From: Oceanisphaera psychrotolerans
GTDB lineage: Bacteria; Pseudomonadota; Gammaproteobacteria; Enterobacterales; Aeromonadaceae
Reading direction: 5' to 3'
DNA length: 64,000 nt
NCBI RefSeq assembly: GCF_001870485.1
Contig: NZ_MDKE01000069.1
Span: 58,001 to 122,000 of the forward strand
Shown here: positions 8,686 to 16,513 of the stretch, one piece after another
Position numbering within the stretch: the first letter of the stretch is position 1
Layout: every line of letters starts with the position of its first letter
Translations under genes and position numbers: made by a program
The notes under the pieces: model-generated
Told to the model about the DNA's origin: nothing
Seen by the model: only the letters and a program-made list of their open reading frames with translations
Database searches by the model: none

Positions 8686-9978
8686 ATGAACACCCCCGTA
8701 CTACCGCTGTTTGATGCCCCCCAGTACCTGGAAGAGGGTAACAGCGTCGTTAACCAGCATATCGCCGATGTTACCCTGAGCCGGGTGGCTGACGCGGCCT
8801 TCATCTATGAACACGCCATGGACTGGCTGCTGGAGAGCCGGTTCAACGAGAATAATTACAAAACCTACCGCAGCGAGCTGACCACGTTTTTGCACTGGTG
8901 CTTCGACGTTGAGCAGGTGTCGCCGGTGGAGTTGAACCGGCGAGGCATCAACCGTTACGTAGACTATTGTCTGGCACCGCCAAAACCGTTGATTGCCTAC
9001 CGTAACGTCGCCCAGTTTGTGTTGAACAAGGACTGGGGCGAACGTCAGCCCAATCCACAATGGCGGCCGTTCCTGGGCAAGAAGATCGACGGCATCGAAC
9101 AGCCATACCGGTTGAGCGACAAGGCATTGAAAACCAAGATGGCCATACTGTCTTCCTTCTATGGGTATCTGATCAATGAGGAAGTCACCGAGCGTAACCC
9201 GGCGGTAATGTGGATGCGCCACAGCCGCTTCGGCTCCAGCCCGGTGGTATTGTCCGGAGTCGGCGAAGAAGACGACGTACGGGTATTCAGCGATCTGCAA
9301 TGGTCCTATGTGATGAGTACCGCACGCCTGCTGGCGGAGCAAGCTCCCGAACGGCATCAGCGTACCCTGTTTTTGATTTCCCTGATGTACGGCTGCTATC
9401 TGCGTATCTCCGAAGTGGCGGCCCGGCCCGGTTTTTCGCCGGTGATGAGCCAGTTTCGCCGCGACGGCCACACCGGGATCTGGAGCTTTCATATTCCGGT
9501 GAGTAAAGGTGGTAAAAAACGTACCGTGGCCGTGTCCCGTGAATTGCTCGAGGCCCTGCAGCACTACCGCCGTTATCTCAAGTTGTCACCCTTGCCGGCC
9601 CCCAACGACGCCACTCCGTTGTTTGTACGCCACAAAGCCGCCGGCCGGGGACGAGACCAGGGCCTGCTCAATGCCAATCTGGGGATTCGGCAGTTACGGG
9701 ATCAGCTTGACGAACTGATGGCCGCCGCCGCCGATGCCGCCGAACAGGACGGCTTCGAGCAGGATGCCAGTGAAATGCGCAGCCTGACCGTGCACAGCAT
9801 TCGTCACACCGGCATTACCCACGACATCAACTACAACGGCCGGCCACTGTCTCATGTGCAAGCCGACGCCGGCCACGACAGCATCGACACCACGTCGCAG
9901 TATCTGCATACCGGCAAGGTGGAACGTCATGAAAGTGCCGCCGGCAAACGATTGGACAGGCTTGATATTCAGGACTGA
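8686..9978 (+). CDS. Orphan tyrosine recombinase / integrase adjacent to dif
   Basis: 430 aa phage-integrase-fold recombinase. The N-terminal 150 residues form a SAM-like core-binding domain; the C-terminal catalytic domain has R240 (GCYLRISE), a Lys in SKGGKKRTVAVS, H370 and R373 (HSIRHTG), H397 (AGHDSID) and nucleophile Y406 nine residues later. All catalytic positions are present, so it should be active. I start at MNTPVLPLF because the LexA-type box and the 8592 inverted repeat lie just upstream; longer in-frame starts would overlap them. The stop is 47 bp from dif. No phage or ICE genes accompany it. It is not XerC or XerD, which are about 300 aa. Confidence 0.9.
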   Translation: MNTPVLPLFDAPQYLEEGNSVVNQHIADVTLSRVADAAFIYEHAMDWLLESRFNENNYKTYRSELTTFLHWCFDVEQVSPVELNRRGINRYVDYCLAPPKPLIAYRNVAQFVLNKDWGERQPNPQWRPFLGKKIDGIEQPYRLSDKALKTKMAILSSFYGYLINEEVTERNPAVMWMRHSRFGSSPVVLSGVGEEDDVRVFSDLQWSYVMSTARLLAEQAPERHQRTLFLISLMYGCYLRISEVAARPGFSPVMSQFRRDGHTGIWSFHIPVSKGGKKRTVAVSRELLEALQHYRRYLKLSPLPAPNDATPLFVRHKAAGRGRDQGLLNANLGIRQLRDQLDELMAAAADAAEQDGFEQDASEMRSLTVHSIRHTGITHDINYNGRPLSHVQADAGHDSIDTTSQYLHTGKVERHESAAGKRLDRLDIQD

Positions 9979-10025
9979 CACCAATAAGTTGGGGTCGTCG
10001 AAACAGATTTTCCCTGCAATATACA

Positions 10026-10053
10026 ACTTCGCATAATGTATATTATGTTAAAT
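10026..10053 (+). other. dif: dif chromosome dimer resolution site (XerCD)
   Basis: The 24 bases from 10030 (CGCATAA, centre TGTATA, then TTATGTTAAAT) are identical to the E. coli dif core, and the outer four (ACTT) fit the gammaproteobacterial consensus RNTK. The XerC arm is therefore ACTTCGCATAA and the XerD arm TTATGTTAAAT around a 6 bp centre. KOPS-like octamers switch strand around this point, as expected where FtsK loading converges. This marks the replication terminus. Confidence 0.95.
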
Positions 10054-10713
10054 AAACTTCCACGGATATTAAGTTCACGAAGATCAGTGTGGGTTTCAGC
10101 TAAAAGTGAGATTTTTACAACACAGTGAGATCCACGCCCGAGCCACCTTGCCTGGCGGCGCCGTGCAAGGTTGTCGGTGTTCGAAATGAAAAACGGGTCG
10201 CCAGTGGTGACCGGCGGCCCGTCGACGCATTGGCGTGTGCGATGTCAGAATCCGTTTTCAGCCCCGACTGCACACGACCGGTTTTGTGTGCGTCGAGACC
10301 CGTTCGACACAATCCCGCAGGTCTTCATCCTTCAGGAAGATCCGGTTGGTCGACGGCCAAGTCCACATCGAGACTGGCTTTGGCTGGCAACAGCATTTCA
10401 TGGTCGCTGGAGTTTCCCGGGTTCAGCCATATTACAGCAACACCGTCTCAGGCTATCCGCAGCTTCGGTGCCTGCTCAAGGCTTTGATCGAAAATGCGCG
10501 TGGCCACCATTGTCCCAAATGACCACAGCCGGAGACTCAACTGGCACGGCTCACTGCCTGGTTTGCTTCTGGGTTATGGTGCTCAGTCTGGGATTCAACA
10601 CAGTCTGTTTCTATTTACACTGGCGCCATCCATTACTGATAACAATAAAAACCCGTTCAGCGCCATGTCATGGTTCTGGTCTGGACTCAGAGGTGATACT
10701 TCGACAAACTGCA

Positions 10714-10853
10714 TTTACCATAACGCGGGGTTCCCGTATTGTCATGTCAGGTTGGCTATGATTATCCAGATTCCCGCTCAGCGCTATCCATGACCGGGCC
10801 TTTTGTATCTGGAGCAGCAAGACACCCACCCTGCCCTGTTCACCGCCGTTAAC
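10714..10853 (+). repeat. Diverged repeat, copy A
   Basis: Begins TTTACCATAACGC and ends near CCCTGCCCTGTT followed by GTTAAC. It aligns along its whole length with copy B at 11288-11415 through shared blocks (GGCTAT, CTCCCG/TTCCCG, GGGCCTT/GGGGCTT, CAAG, CCCTGCCCTGTT, GTTAAC) with small indels. Function unknown. Confidence 0.7.
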
Positions 10854-11287
10854 TTCTTTTTCCTGTTCGGTAAATCTCAAAGTTAACTGGAATTTTTCGG
10901 TTAATATCAGAATCAAGCGGAATTTCTATTTTCCTTAACTGGAAATTCAAGCTAACTCCTTGATTTTAAAGTTAACAAAATCTCGTCGTAAAGCAGAACT
11001 CACACGCATCTGAAGTCCACTATTAAAATTGGTTCCGGTGAGCCGGTATTTCCTAAAACCGAAAGATCTCCTCCAGGCGGCGTGATGACTTGGTATTCTA
11101 TGTGGCTGACGGCGCTGGCTGAAGACAACGAGGATGAGCTCACTCTGCATCTCGAGTCCGCTACGAGGCTTTTTAAAGCTTTCGCTCCGACGGTTACTAA
11201 TGCCTCTTCACATCCAGGCTCCCCATAAACCGAGTTATGCAATTATCCCGGCCGCATACCCTTTTCCTCTGGTACTTCACTTTAATA

Positions 11288-11415
11288 TTTACCATAACGC
11301 AGCAATGTCCATGTTTGCGGACTGACTAATGGCTATTTAAACTCCCGATCAAGCCTATGATTGGGGCTTGCATGTCATAAAAAACAAGCGCCCTGCCCTG
11401 TTTATCACTGTTAAC
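11288..11415 (+). repeat. Diverged repeat, copy B
   Basis: Second copy of the element at 10714-10853, about 570 bp downstream and in the same orientation. Both ends (TTTACCATAACGC and CCCTGCCCTGTT...GTTAAC) are identical while the middle has diverged, which suggests ends under constraint or an ancient duplication. Confidence 0.7.
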
Positions 11416-11643
11416 AGCCACTGTAGCCCTGTGATATATAGGGAGCTATGGTCGGCAAGATCCTGGTGTAGCCGGTTGTTGATCTGGTGGTGACCAACAA
11501 CCAGGCAAACCGAAGCTGCAAGGCTCGCCAGATCACCGCTGAATACGTTGCCAGCGCCAGCATTTTTGCGATGTCGGTCAGACCGGATATATCGCATAGT
11601 GTGGACCAGCTGACAGCCTGATTTTTTACCAAACTTCAGGCAC

Positions 11644-11670
11644 AAAAAAACCCGCCGAAGCGGGTTTTTT
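11644..11670 (-). terminator. Rho-independent terminator of the cold-shock gene
   Basis: Minus strand reads AACCCGCTTCGGCGGGTTTTTTT: a 6-7 bp GC stem with a TTCG-type loop and a T run, 24 bp after the csp stop codon. Confidence 0.95.
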
Positions 11671-11694
11671 AGGTCTTGAATTACCGGAGGGTAA

Positions 11695-11898
11695 TTACAG
11701 AGCCTGAATTTGTGAAGCTTGAGGACCCTTGGCACCTTCAGTAGCGGTGTAGGATACTGCCTGGCCTTCTGCCAGTGTTTTAAAGCCACCACCGACGATT
11801 TCGGAGAAATGGGCAAACAAATCTTTGCCACCATCAGCGGGAGTAATAAAACCAAAACCTTTTGCTTCGTTAAACCATTTTACGGTGCCGTTAGCCAT
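11695..11898 (-). CDS. CspA-family cold-shock protein
   Basis: 67-residue single-domain nucleic-acid chaperone (OB fold). RNP1 is KGFGFIT (14-20) and RNP2 is DLFAHFS (26-32, the usual VFVHF changed to LFAHF); the KWFNEAKGF block is typical of CspA/CspD proteins. The Ala for Val/Ile change in RNP2 is seen in some marine gammaproteobacterial paralogues. AGGT precedes the ATG by about 9 bp. The leader contains a CGAGC-TTAT-GCTCG hairpin (11923-11936), as expected for thermoregulated csp mRNAs. Which Csp paralogue cannot be told. Confidence 0.95.
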   Translation of the reverse strand: MANGTVKWFNEAKGFGFITPADGGKDLFAHFSEIVGGGFKTLAEGQAVSYTATEGAKGPQASQIQAL

Positions 11899-12734
11899 TT
11901 TATCTTACCTTTATTTTAGTGACGAGCTTATGCTCGGAAAATGCAACAAATATCAAAGAAAGGAAGTTTGGTGACTGCAGTACCGTAAGGAACAAACAAT
12001 ATACAAAGGCCGCGCTAACTTGAAACTCTTGCTGACGTGCACTCTACGGAAGCGAGAGGGTGGCGTCAAACATTATCGTGATAATCTTTGTACGTCATTT
12101 ATACAGGGAAGATTCTTCACGGATCGGAACAGCCTGTAAAGCAGGGCAAGCCGTCAGATTGCAGAAGCTTCTGACGCCAGACGCCAACCAGTTACTTATT
12201 CCAGGGAGCCCAATACCGCCCTGATGAATCAGCTGGAGAGCAGCTTTTCGCAGATGGTGCAGACGCTGGCGGAACGGTGTCACTCCCTCCCCCAGTCGCC
12301 GCTTGCCTTCAGACAGCTAATGTTAATCAAAGCCTCGATCTTCAATGTGCAAGCAGCCCAGCCAGTGCCAGTATGGTCGCGACCTTTCCGTTTTTGTTGG
12401 TGTGAAAACTGATATAGCGCTGAGATGCTTATGTGAGGTTGTTTATTGGTAATAATATGCATGTTGGCATAATAATTATGTGTTAATGCTGTTCCTCAGC
12501 GCTACCTGCTTACAATATCTTCGGCTCCGGCACTGACTGCTGCCTTGATCCCCGACCATATACGCTAACGTAGGGAATCCTCACACTTTGACCGACCATT
12601 TGCCCGAATGGCCAAAAAATGGTCGGCACATTTACGTCAGGCTGGCCAATCCAAAAGTACTGATTGGCCCTTGTTCCTGCGTGGCAGGCAAGCTCGAATA
12701 GTACCCTATCACCGTCATCATAGAGGAAGATGCA
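11899..12734. other. Intergenic region between csp and the thiamine-binding gene
   Basis: About 835 bp with no supportable gene. The left part should be the csp promoter and leader on the minus strand. CAGAAGCTTCTG (12162-12173) is a 12 bp perfect palindrome. 12463-12487 resembles a degraded dif. 12544-12577 (CTTGATC...CGTAGGGAA) recalls the 3' core of a TPP riboswitch, and CCGACCATTT/AAATGGTCGG (12592-12626) forms a 10 bp stem ahead of the next gene. Confidence 0.5.
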
Positions 12735-13040
12735 ATGTACGTACTGATGGATATCATGGTGTCACCCGGCGGCGTGGGAACCTCAGTTTCACCTTATGTG
12801 GCCATGTGCCAGAAAATTTTCGAAGACGCCGGCCTCACCCACACCATGCACGGCTACGGCACCAACGTGGAAGGTGAATGGGAAGACGTGATGGCCGCGG
12901 TCAAACGCTGCCACGAAGATCTTCATGCGGCCGGAGCCGTGCGCATTACCAGTCACATGAAAGTAGGCACCCGGGTAGACCGCAAGCAGACCATGGCCGA
13001 TAAGGTCAGCAGTGTGCAGGATAAACTGGACTCCCGATAA
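12735..13040 (+). CDS. MTH1187/YkoF-like thiamine-binding protein (UPF0045)
   Basis: 101 aa cytoplasmic protein of the UPF0045 family, ferredoxin-like fold, whose characterised members bind thiamine or related pyrimidines. MDIMVSPGGVGTSVSPYVAMC and the later HGYGTNVEGEWEDVMAAVKRCH match the family blocks; conserved acidic residues (E in NVEGEWED) and S in SPGG lie in the ligand pocket of known structures. AGAGGAAG sits 6-7 bp before the ATG. A structured leader lies upstream. The gene is followed 146 bp later by a methyltransferase gene, perhaps not in the same operon. Confidence 0.88.
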   Translation: MYVLMDIMVSPGGVGTSVSPYVAMCQKIFEDAGLTHTMHGYGTNVEGEWEDVMAAVKRCHEDLHAAGAVRITSHMKVGTRVDRKQTMADKVSSVQDKLDSR

Positions 13041-13070
13041 CGGGTTGCCCCCTGCTATCCAGCCAATGCA

Positions 13071-13109
13071 ATATAACCGGGAAAGGACCCTCGCCAGCCC
13101 CGGTTATAT
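13071..13109 (+). terminator. Strong hairpin after the thiamine-binding gene
   Basis: ATATAACCGGG (13071-13081) and CCCGGTTATAT (13099-13109) are perfect complements around a 17 nt loop. There is no clear T tract, so it may be an mRNA 3' end stabiliser rather than a classical terminator. Confidence 0.55.
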
Positions 13110-13186
13110 CGCCAGCCTCTTCCCTGTCGTACTATGCAAATAAAGGGTATCATTCCGCAATTAGCCGACAAAAACATAGTTATTAC

Positions 13187-14095
13187 ATGAAAATAGAACC
13201 AAACATCCCGATCATCATGGACGGCGGCATGGGGCGCGAGCTCAAGCGTATCGGTGCGCCCTTCAAACAGCCGGAATGGTCGGCTCAGGCCTTGATTGAA
13301 GCTCCGCAATTTGTGTCACAGGCTCATGAACACTTTCTGGCGGCGGGGGCCGAGGTCATTACCACCAATACCTATGCGTTGGTCCCTTTTCATATCGGGG
13401 CAGAACGCTTTAACGCGTCCGGCAGCCAGCTGATAAAACGGGCGGCCGGCCTGGCCCGGGACTGTGCAAAGCACTATCCGGCGGCGTCGGTGGCCGGTTG
13501 TATCCCCCCGGTGTTGGGTTCGTATCGACCCGATTTGTTTTCATCGGCAGCGGCACAGCCCCTAATCGATGCCATGATAGAAAACCAGAATGAATATGTG
13601 GACTTCTGGCTGGCCGAAACCGTGTCATGCCTTGCCGAGGCCGAGCTGATTGCCAACCGGGTTTTACCGACTGATAAAGCACTGTGGATGGCCTTTACCA
13701 TTCAGGACGAGCCGGACGGAGCGCCCCGCCTGCGCTCCGGCGAAAAGGTGTTTGATGTGGTGCGCCAGCTGGATAAAACCCGGATCTCCGCCATTCTGTT
13801 CAACTGCAGCCGTGCCGAAGTCATGGAGCAGGCCATTGTCACCGCCAGACGGTCACTTACCGAGTCCGGTGATGAGCAACATATCCGGCTTGGCGCCTAT
13901 GCCAACAGCTTCTCGCCCATCGGTCATGAGCACCAGGCCAATAACGGACTCTGCGCGCTCAGGGAAGAGTTAACACCACAGGCCTACCGTGACTTCGCCC
14001 GGTCATGGATTCAGGCCGGCGCCAGCATCATTGGCGGGTGTTGTGGTATTACCCCTGCCCATATCAAGGAACTGACCACGCTCAGGGAAAACTGA
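13187..14095 (+). CDS. Homocysteine S-methyltransferase family protein
   Basis: 302 aa Zn-dependent methyltransferase domain of the MmuM/BhmT type, transferring a methyl group (from S-methylmethionine, SAM or a betaine) to homocysteine. IMDGGMGREL is the N-terminal glycine-rich strand, FNCSRAEVM gives the first Zn cysteine and IIGGCCGI the paired Cys ligands near residue 281. ITTNTYALVP is also conserved. The donor cannot be told from sequence. It lacks an obvious strong ribosome site. It is a standalone gene on the plus strand, not next to an S-methylmethionine permease. Confidence 0.9.
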   Translation: MKIEPNIPIIMDGGMGRELKRIGAPFKQPEWSAQALIEAPQFVSQAHEHFLAAGAEVITTNTYALVPFHIGAERFNASGSQLIKRAAGLARDCAKHYPAASVAGCIPPVLGSYRPDLFSSAAAQPLIDAMIENQNEYVDFWLAETVSCLAEAELIANRVLPTDKALWMAFTIQDEPDGAPRLRSGEKVFDVVRQLDKTRISAILFNCSRAEVMEQAIVTARRSLTESGDEQHIRLGAYANSFSPIGHEHQANNGLCALREELTPQAYRDFARSWIQAGASIIGGCCGITPAHIKELTTLREN

Positions 14096-14350
14096 ATCAC
14101 CTGCTGCCCCTGGATGGAGGTCCGGACAGCAAGCCGAGGGTGATCTGATGCAGGGGCCAATGCCGGATTGGCCTCCCTGCCGGGCAACTTCACTCTATTT
14201 CAGTTTTATATTCTGCCTGGTCTCGAATTTTCCCGGGGCTGCACCAGGCAAGGCAGACGTTTATGCTGCTTTATCGTCATTAATCAAGGCGGTTTACTTG
14301 TCTGCGTCAGCTGTTTAGACTTCCGCTCCACCTTCTCTATTGGTATTCCC

Positions 14351-15580
14351 ATGACCTTTGCCGAGCTCAAGCTTCATCCTGACCTGTTGGCCGCCTTGCC
14401 GTGGCATACGCCGACTCGTATTCAGCAACTGGCCATTCCGGTGGCACTGGCCGGCCAGGATGTCCTGGCACTGGCCAGGACCGGCAGCGGCAAAACCCTG
14501 GCCTTTGGCCTGCCATTGGTTCAGGGAGTACAGGTGCAGGGAATACAACCAGCGCCAGCCCCGGTACAGGCGCTGATACTGGTGCCCACACGAGAGCTGG
14601 CAACGCAGACAAGTACCGTGCTGCAGCCATTGGCTCGGGCCATGAACATTGGCATCGTGACCCTCTGTGGCGGCGTGGAGCAAGAGCAGCAACTGGCCGA
14701 ACTCGCCACGGGGCCGCAATTGCTGGTGGCCACGCCCGGTCGCCTGCTGGATCTGCTGGAGCAACAACTGATCAGCCTGGATGCGGTCTCGCAACTGGTG
14801 CTGGACGAAGCTGATCGCCTGCTGGAAATGGGCTTCTGGCCCGACATTCAGCGGATATTGGCCAGGCTGCCGGAACAACGGCAGACACAGCTGTTCTCGG
14901 CGACCCTGCCCGCCGAACTGGAGGATATTGCCACCCGGTTGCTCATCGACCCTCGCCGTATCGAGGCCCATGCCGGCAACAGCCTGGTTGATGAGGTTGA
15001 ACAACGTTGTTATCTGGTCAACAAGGGCAGCAAAGCGCAGGCGCTGATCGCCCTGCTCAGACAAGGTGCCTGGTCGCAGGTGCTGGTCTTCATCAATGCG
15101 CGGGACAGCGCCGATGCGCTGGCAAAAAAACTCAACAAGGCCGGTATCGATGCCGCCGCCTTGCACGGCGACAAGGAACAACAGGTACGTGCACAGACGC
15201 TGACCGAATTTAAAACGGGCCGGTTACGGGTGCTGGTTGCCACCGATCTGCTGGCCCGGGGTATCGATGTCGCGGCGCTGCCGGTGATCATCAATCTGGA
15301 CCTGCCAGCCAGCGCGCCGGTGTATGTACACCGGGTGGGGCGCACCGCCCGAGCCGGCCGGGAAGGGCTGGCGATATCGCTGGTCTGCCACGCCGAGGCG
15401 GAGGCATTGACCGCCATCCGGACCCTGACGGGCGCGGGGCTGCCGCTGCAGGCACTGGACGGTTTTCCGGTCACGGATCAACCAGCCAGCGGCGAGCGTA
15501 AACGACCTCCGCGGGACAAACAGGCCAACCGTCGCAGCGCCAGCAAGCGCAGCATCAAGCAGTTTAAATCGCCACGTTGA
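14351..15580 (+). CDS. DEAD-box RNA helicase (RhlE-like)
   Basis: 409 aa ATP-dependent RNA helicase of superfamily 2. Q motif region TPTRIQQLAIPVAL, motif I ARTGSGKT, motif Ia PTRELA, motif II DEAD (VLDEADRLLEMGF), motif III SATLP, motif V ATDLLARGID and motif VI HRVGRTARAG are all intact. The C-terminal tail (KRPPRDKQANRRSASKRS) is basic, typical of RhlE/SrmB relatives that act in ribosome assembly or mRNA decay. I start at MTFAELKLHPDLL; the upstream in-frame extension is unrelated to the family. Confidence 0.93.
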   Translation: MTFAELKLHPDLLAALPWHTPTRIQQLAIPVALAGQDVLALARTGSGKTLAFGLPLVQGVQVQGIQPAPAPVQALILVPTRELATQTSTVLQPLARAMNIGIVTLCGGVEQEQQLAELATGPQLLVATPGRLLDLLEQQLISLDAVSQLVLDEADRLLEMGFWPDIQRILARLPEQRQTQLFSATLPAELEDIATRLLIDPRRIEAHAGNSLVDEVEQRCYLVNKGSKAQALIALLRQGAWSQVLVFINARDSADALAKKLNKAGIDAAALHGDKEQQVRAQTLTEFKTGRLRVLVATDLLARGIDVAALPVIINLDLPASAPVYVHRVGRTARAGREGLAISLVCHAEAEALTAIRTLTGAGLPLQALDGFPVTDQPASGERKRPPRDKQANRRSASKRSIKQFKSPR

Positions 15581-15614
15581 ATCTCTTGTCCCCGATGCAT
15601 AAGGAAACGGTCAC

Positions 15615-16484
15615 GTGAGCCTGATCGCGAGTTTACCCTGGTATGATTTGCCGGTACGGCAGCCGAAGCTGGATGCATTCTGGTCGGTGTTGAGAAACGA
15701 GTTGCATCGATTGAGCGCGCCCCTGTTGCCCGACCGCCTGCCGTTGCCCGAGACACTGAACCGACACACCCCGCTGGTCGAGCAATGGGCCCACCCCGCC
15801 TTGCTGCTCAGCCAGTGCTGTGGGCCGGACCTGTTCACTCCCCAGGCACAGGAACTGGTGCCGATTGCCCGGCCGGTGTTCGCCGATCTGGACGGTACTC
15901 CGGGCCAGTATTTCAGCCATATCGTCACCGCAAGGGGTCGGGAGCATAGGGGCTCTGGACGCTTCGTGATTAATTCGGCCAGCTCCCGCTCCGGCGGTGC
16001 CGCCCTGTTTGAATGGGCAGCCGCCAGCGGGATTGACTGTGACCAGGTGCTGATCAGTGGAGCCCATGCCAGCAGCCTGGATTATCTGCGCCATGGCTGG
16101 GCGGATCTGGCGGCCATCGACGCCCACAGCTGGCCCTTGCTGGACACCCGCGGCATCACCATCATCGGCAGAAGTACAGAGGCCCCGACCCCGCCCTTCG
16201 TAATGCACCGATGCAGCCCCATTGGCGCGGCGTTGATACGCACAGCGTTGGACTGTGCCATCGAACAGGCGGGCGCCTCAATCCAGATTGCAGAGCTGAT
16301 GAACATCAACGGCCAGACCTATCAGCCCATGACGGCACCCTGGCACATCAGCCTGCCCGCCGGCGCAGGTGGCATCAGCTGTGCGACAGCCCACCCCTCC
16401 CTATCCGCTGGCCAGCGGATGTCCGTTGACCCAGAACCGGTCCCGGGCAATGGTAGCCTTATCCCCATCGGCTCGCTAAAATAA
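15615..16484 (+). CDS. PhnD-like periplasmic-binding-fold protein (cytoplasmic)
   Basis: 289 aa, type 2 periplasmic-binding fold related to the PhnD/phosphate-phosphonate binding group (INSASSRSGGAAL, ISGAHASSLDYLRHGWADLAAID), but with no signal peptide or transporter genes nearby, so it is not an obvious ABC receptor. It could be a small-molecule sensor or enzyme of this fold. The start is GTG at 15615 with AAGGAAA about 9 bp upstream. It lies 35 bp after the helicase and 30 bp before a methyltransferase, so probably in one transcript. Confidence 0.7.
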   Translation: MSLIASLPWYDLPVRQPKLDAFWSVLRNELHRLSAPLLPDRLPLPETLNRHTPLVEQWAHPALLLSQCCGPDLFTPQAQELVPIARPVFADLDGTPGQYFSHIVTARGREHRGSGRFVINSASSRSGGAALFEWAAASGIDCDQVLISGAHASSLDYLRHGWADLAAIDAHSWPLLDTRGITIIGRSTEAPTPPFVMHRCSPIGAALIRTALDCAIEQAGASIQIAELMNINGQTYQPMTAPWHISLPAGAGGISCATAHPSLSAGQRMSVDPEPVPGNGSLIPIGSLK

Positions 16485-16513
16485 CGTCCCTGTTTCGCCT
16501 GCCCGAGAATCTC

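Larger units (their letters stand above)
10054..11643. other. Non-coding accessory stretch right of dif, probably decayed mobile DNA
   Basis: About 1.6 kb with no convincing gene. All plus frames are open near 10170-10490 but the translations have unnatural His/Trp/Cys content. On the minus strand a protein-like composition runs through 10115-10500 (AVIWLNPGNSSDHEMLLPA, then AGLCRTGLDAHKTGRVQSGL) with in-frame stops, so it may be the remnant of a coding gene of unknown identity. Several GTTAAC words and two diverged copies of a ~130-140 bp repeat also lie here. Confidence 0.55.

Noticed and set aside
10171..10761. 196-codon open frame on the plus strand right of dif
   Set aside because: The translation is rich in His, Trp and Cys, has no family character, lacks a ribosome site, and the other plus frames are open too; composition is unlike a protein.
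11355..11855. 166-codon minus-strand frame over csp
   Set aside because: It is antiparallel-frame shadow of the cold-shock gene and passes through its terminator.
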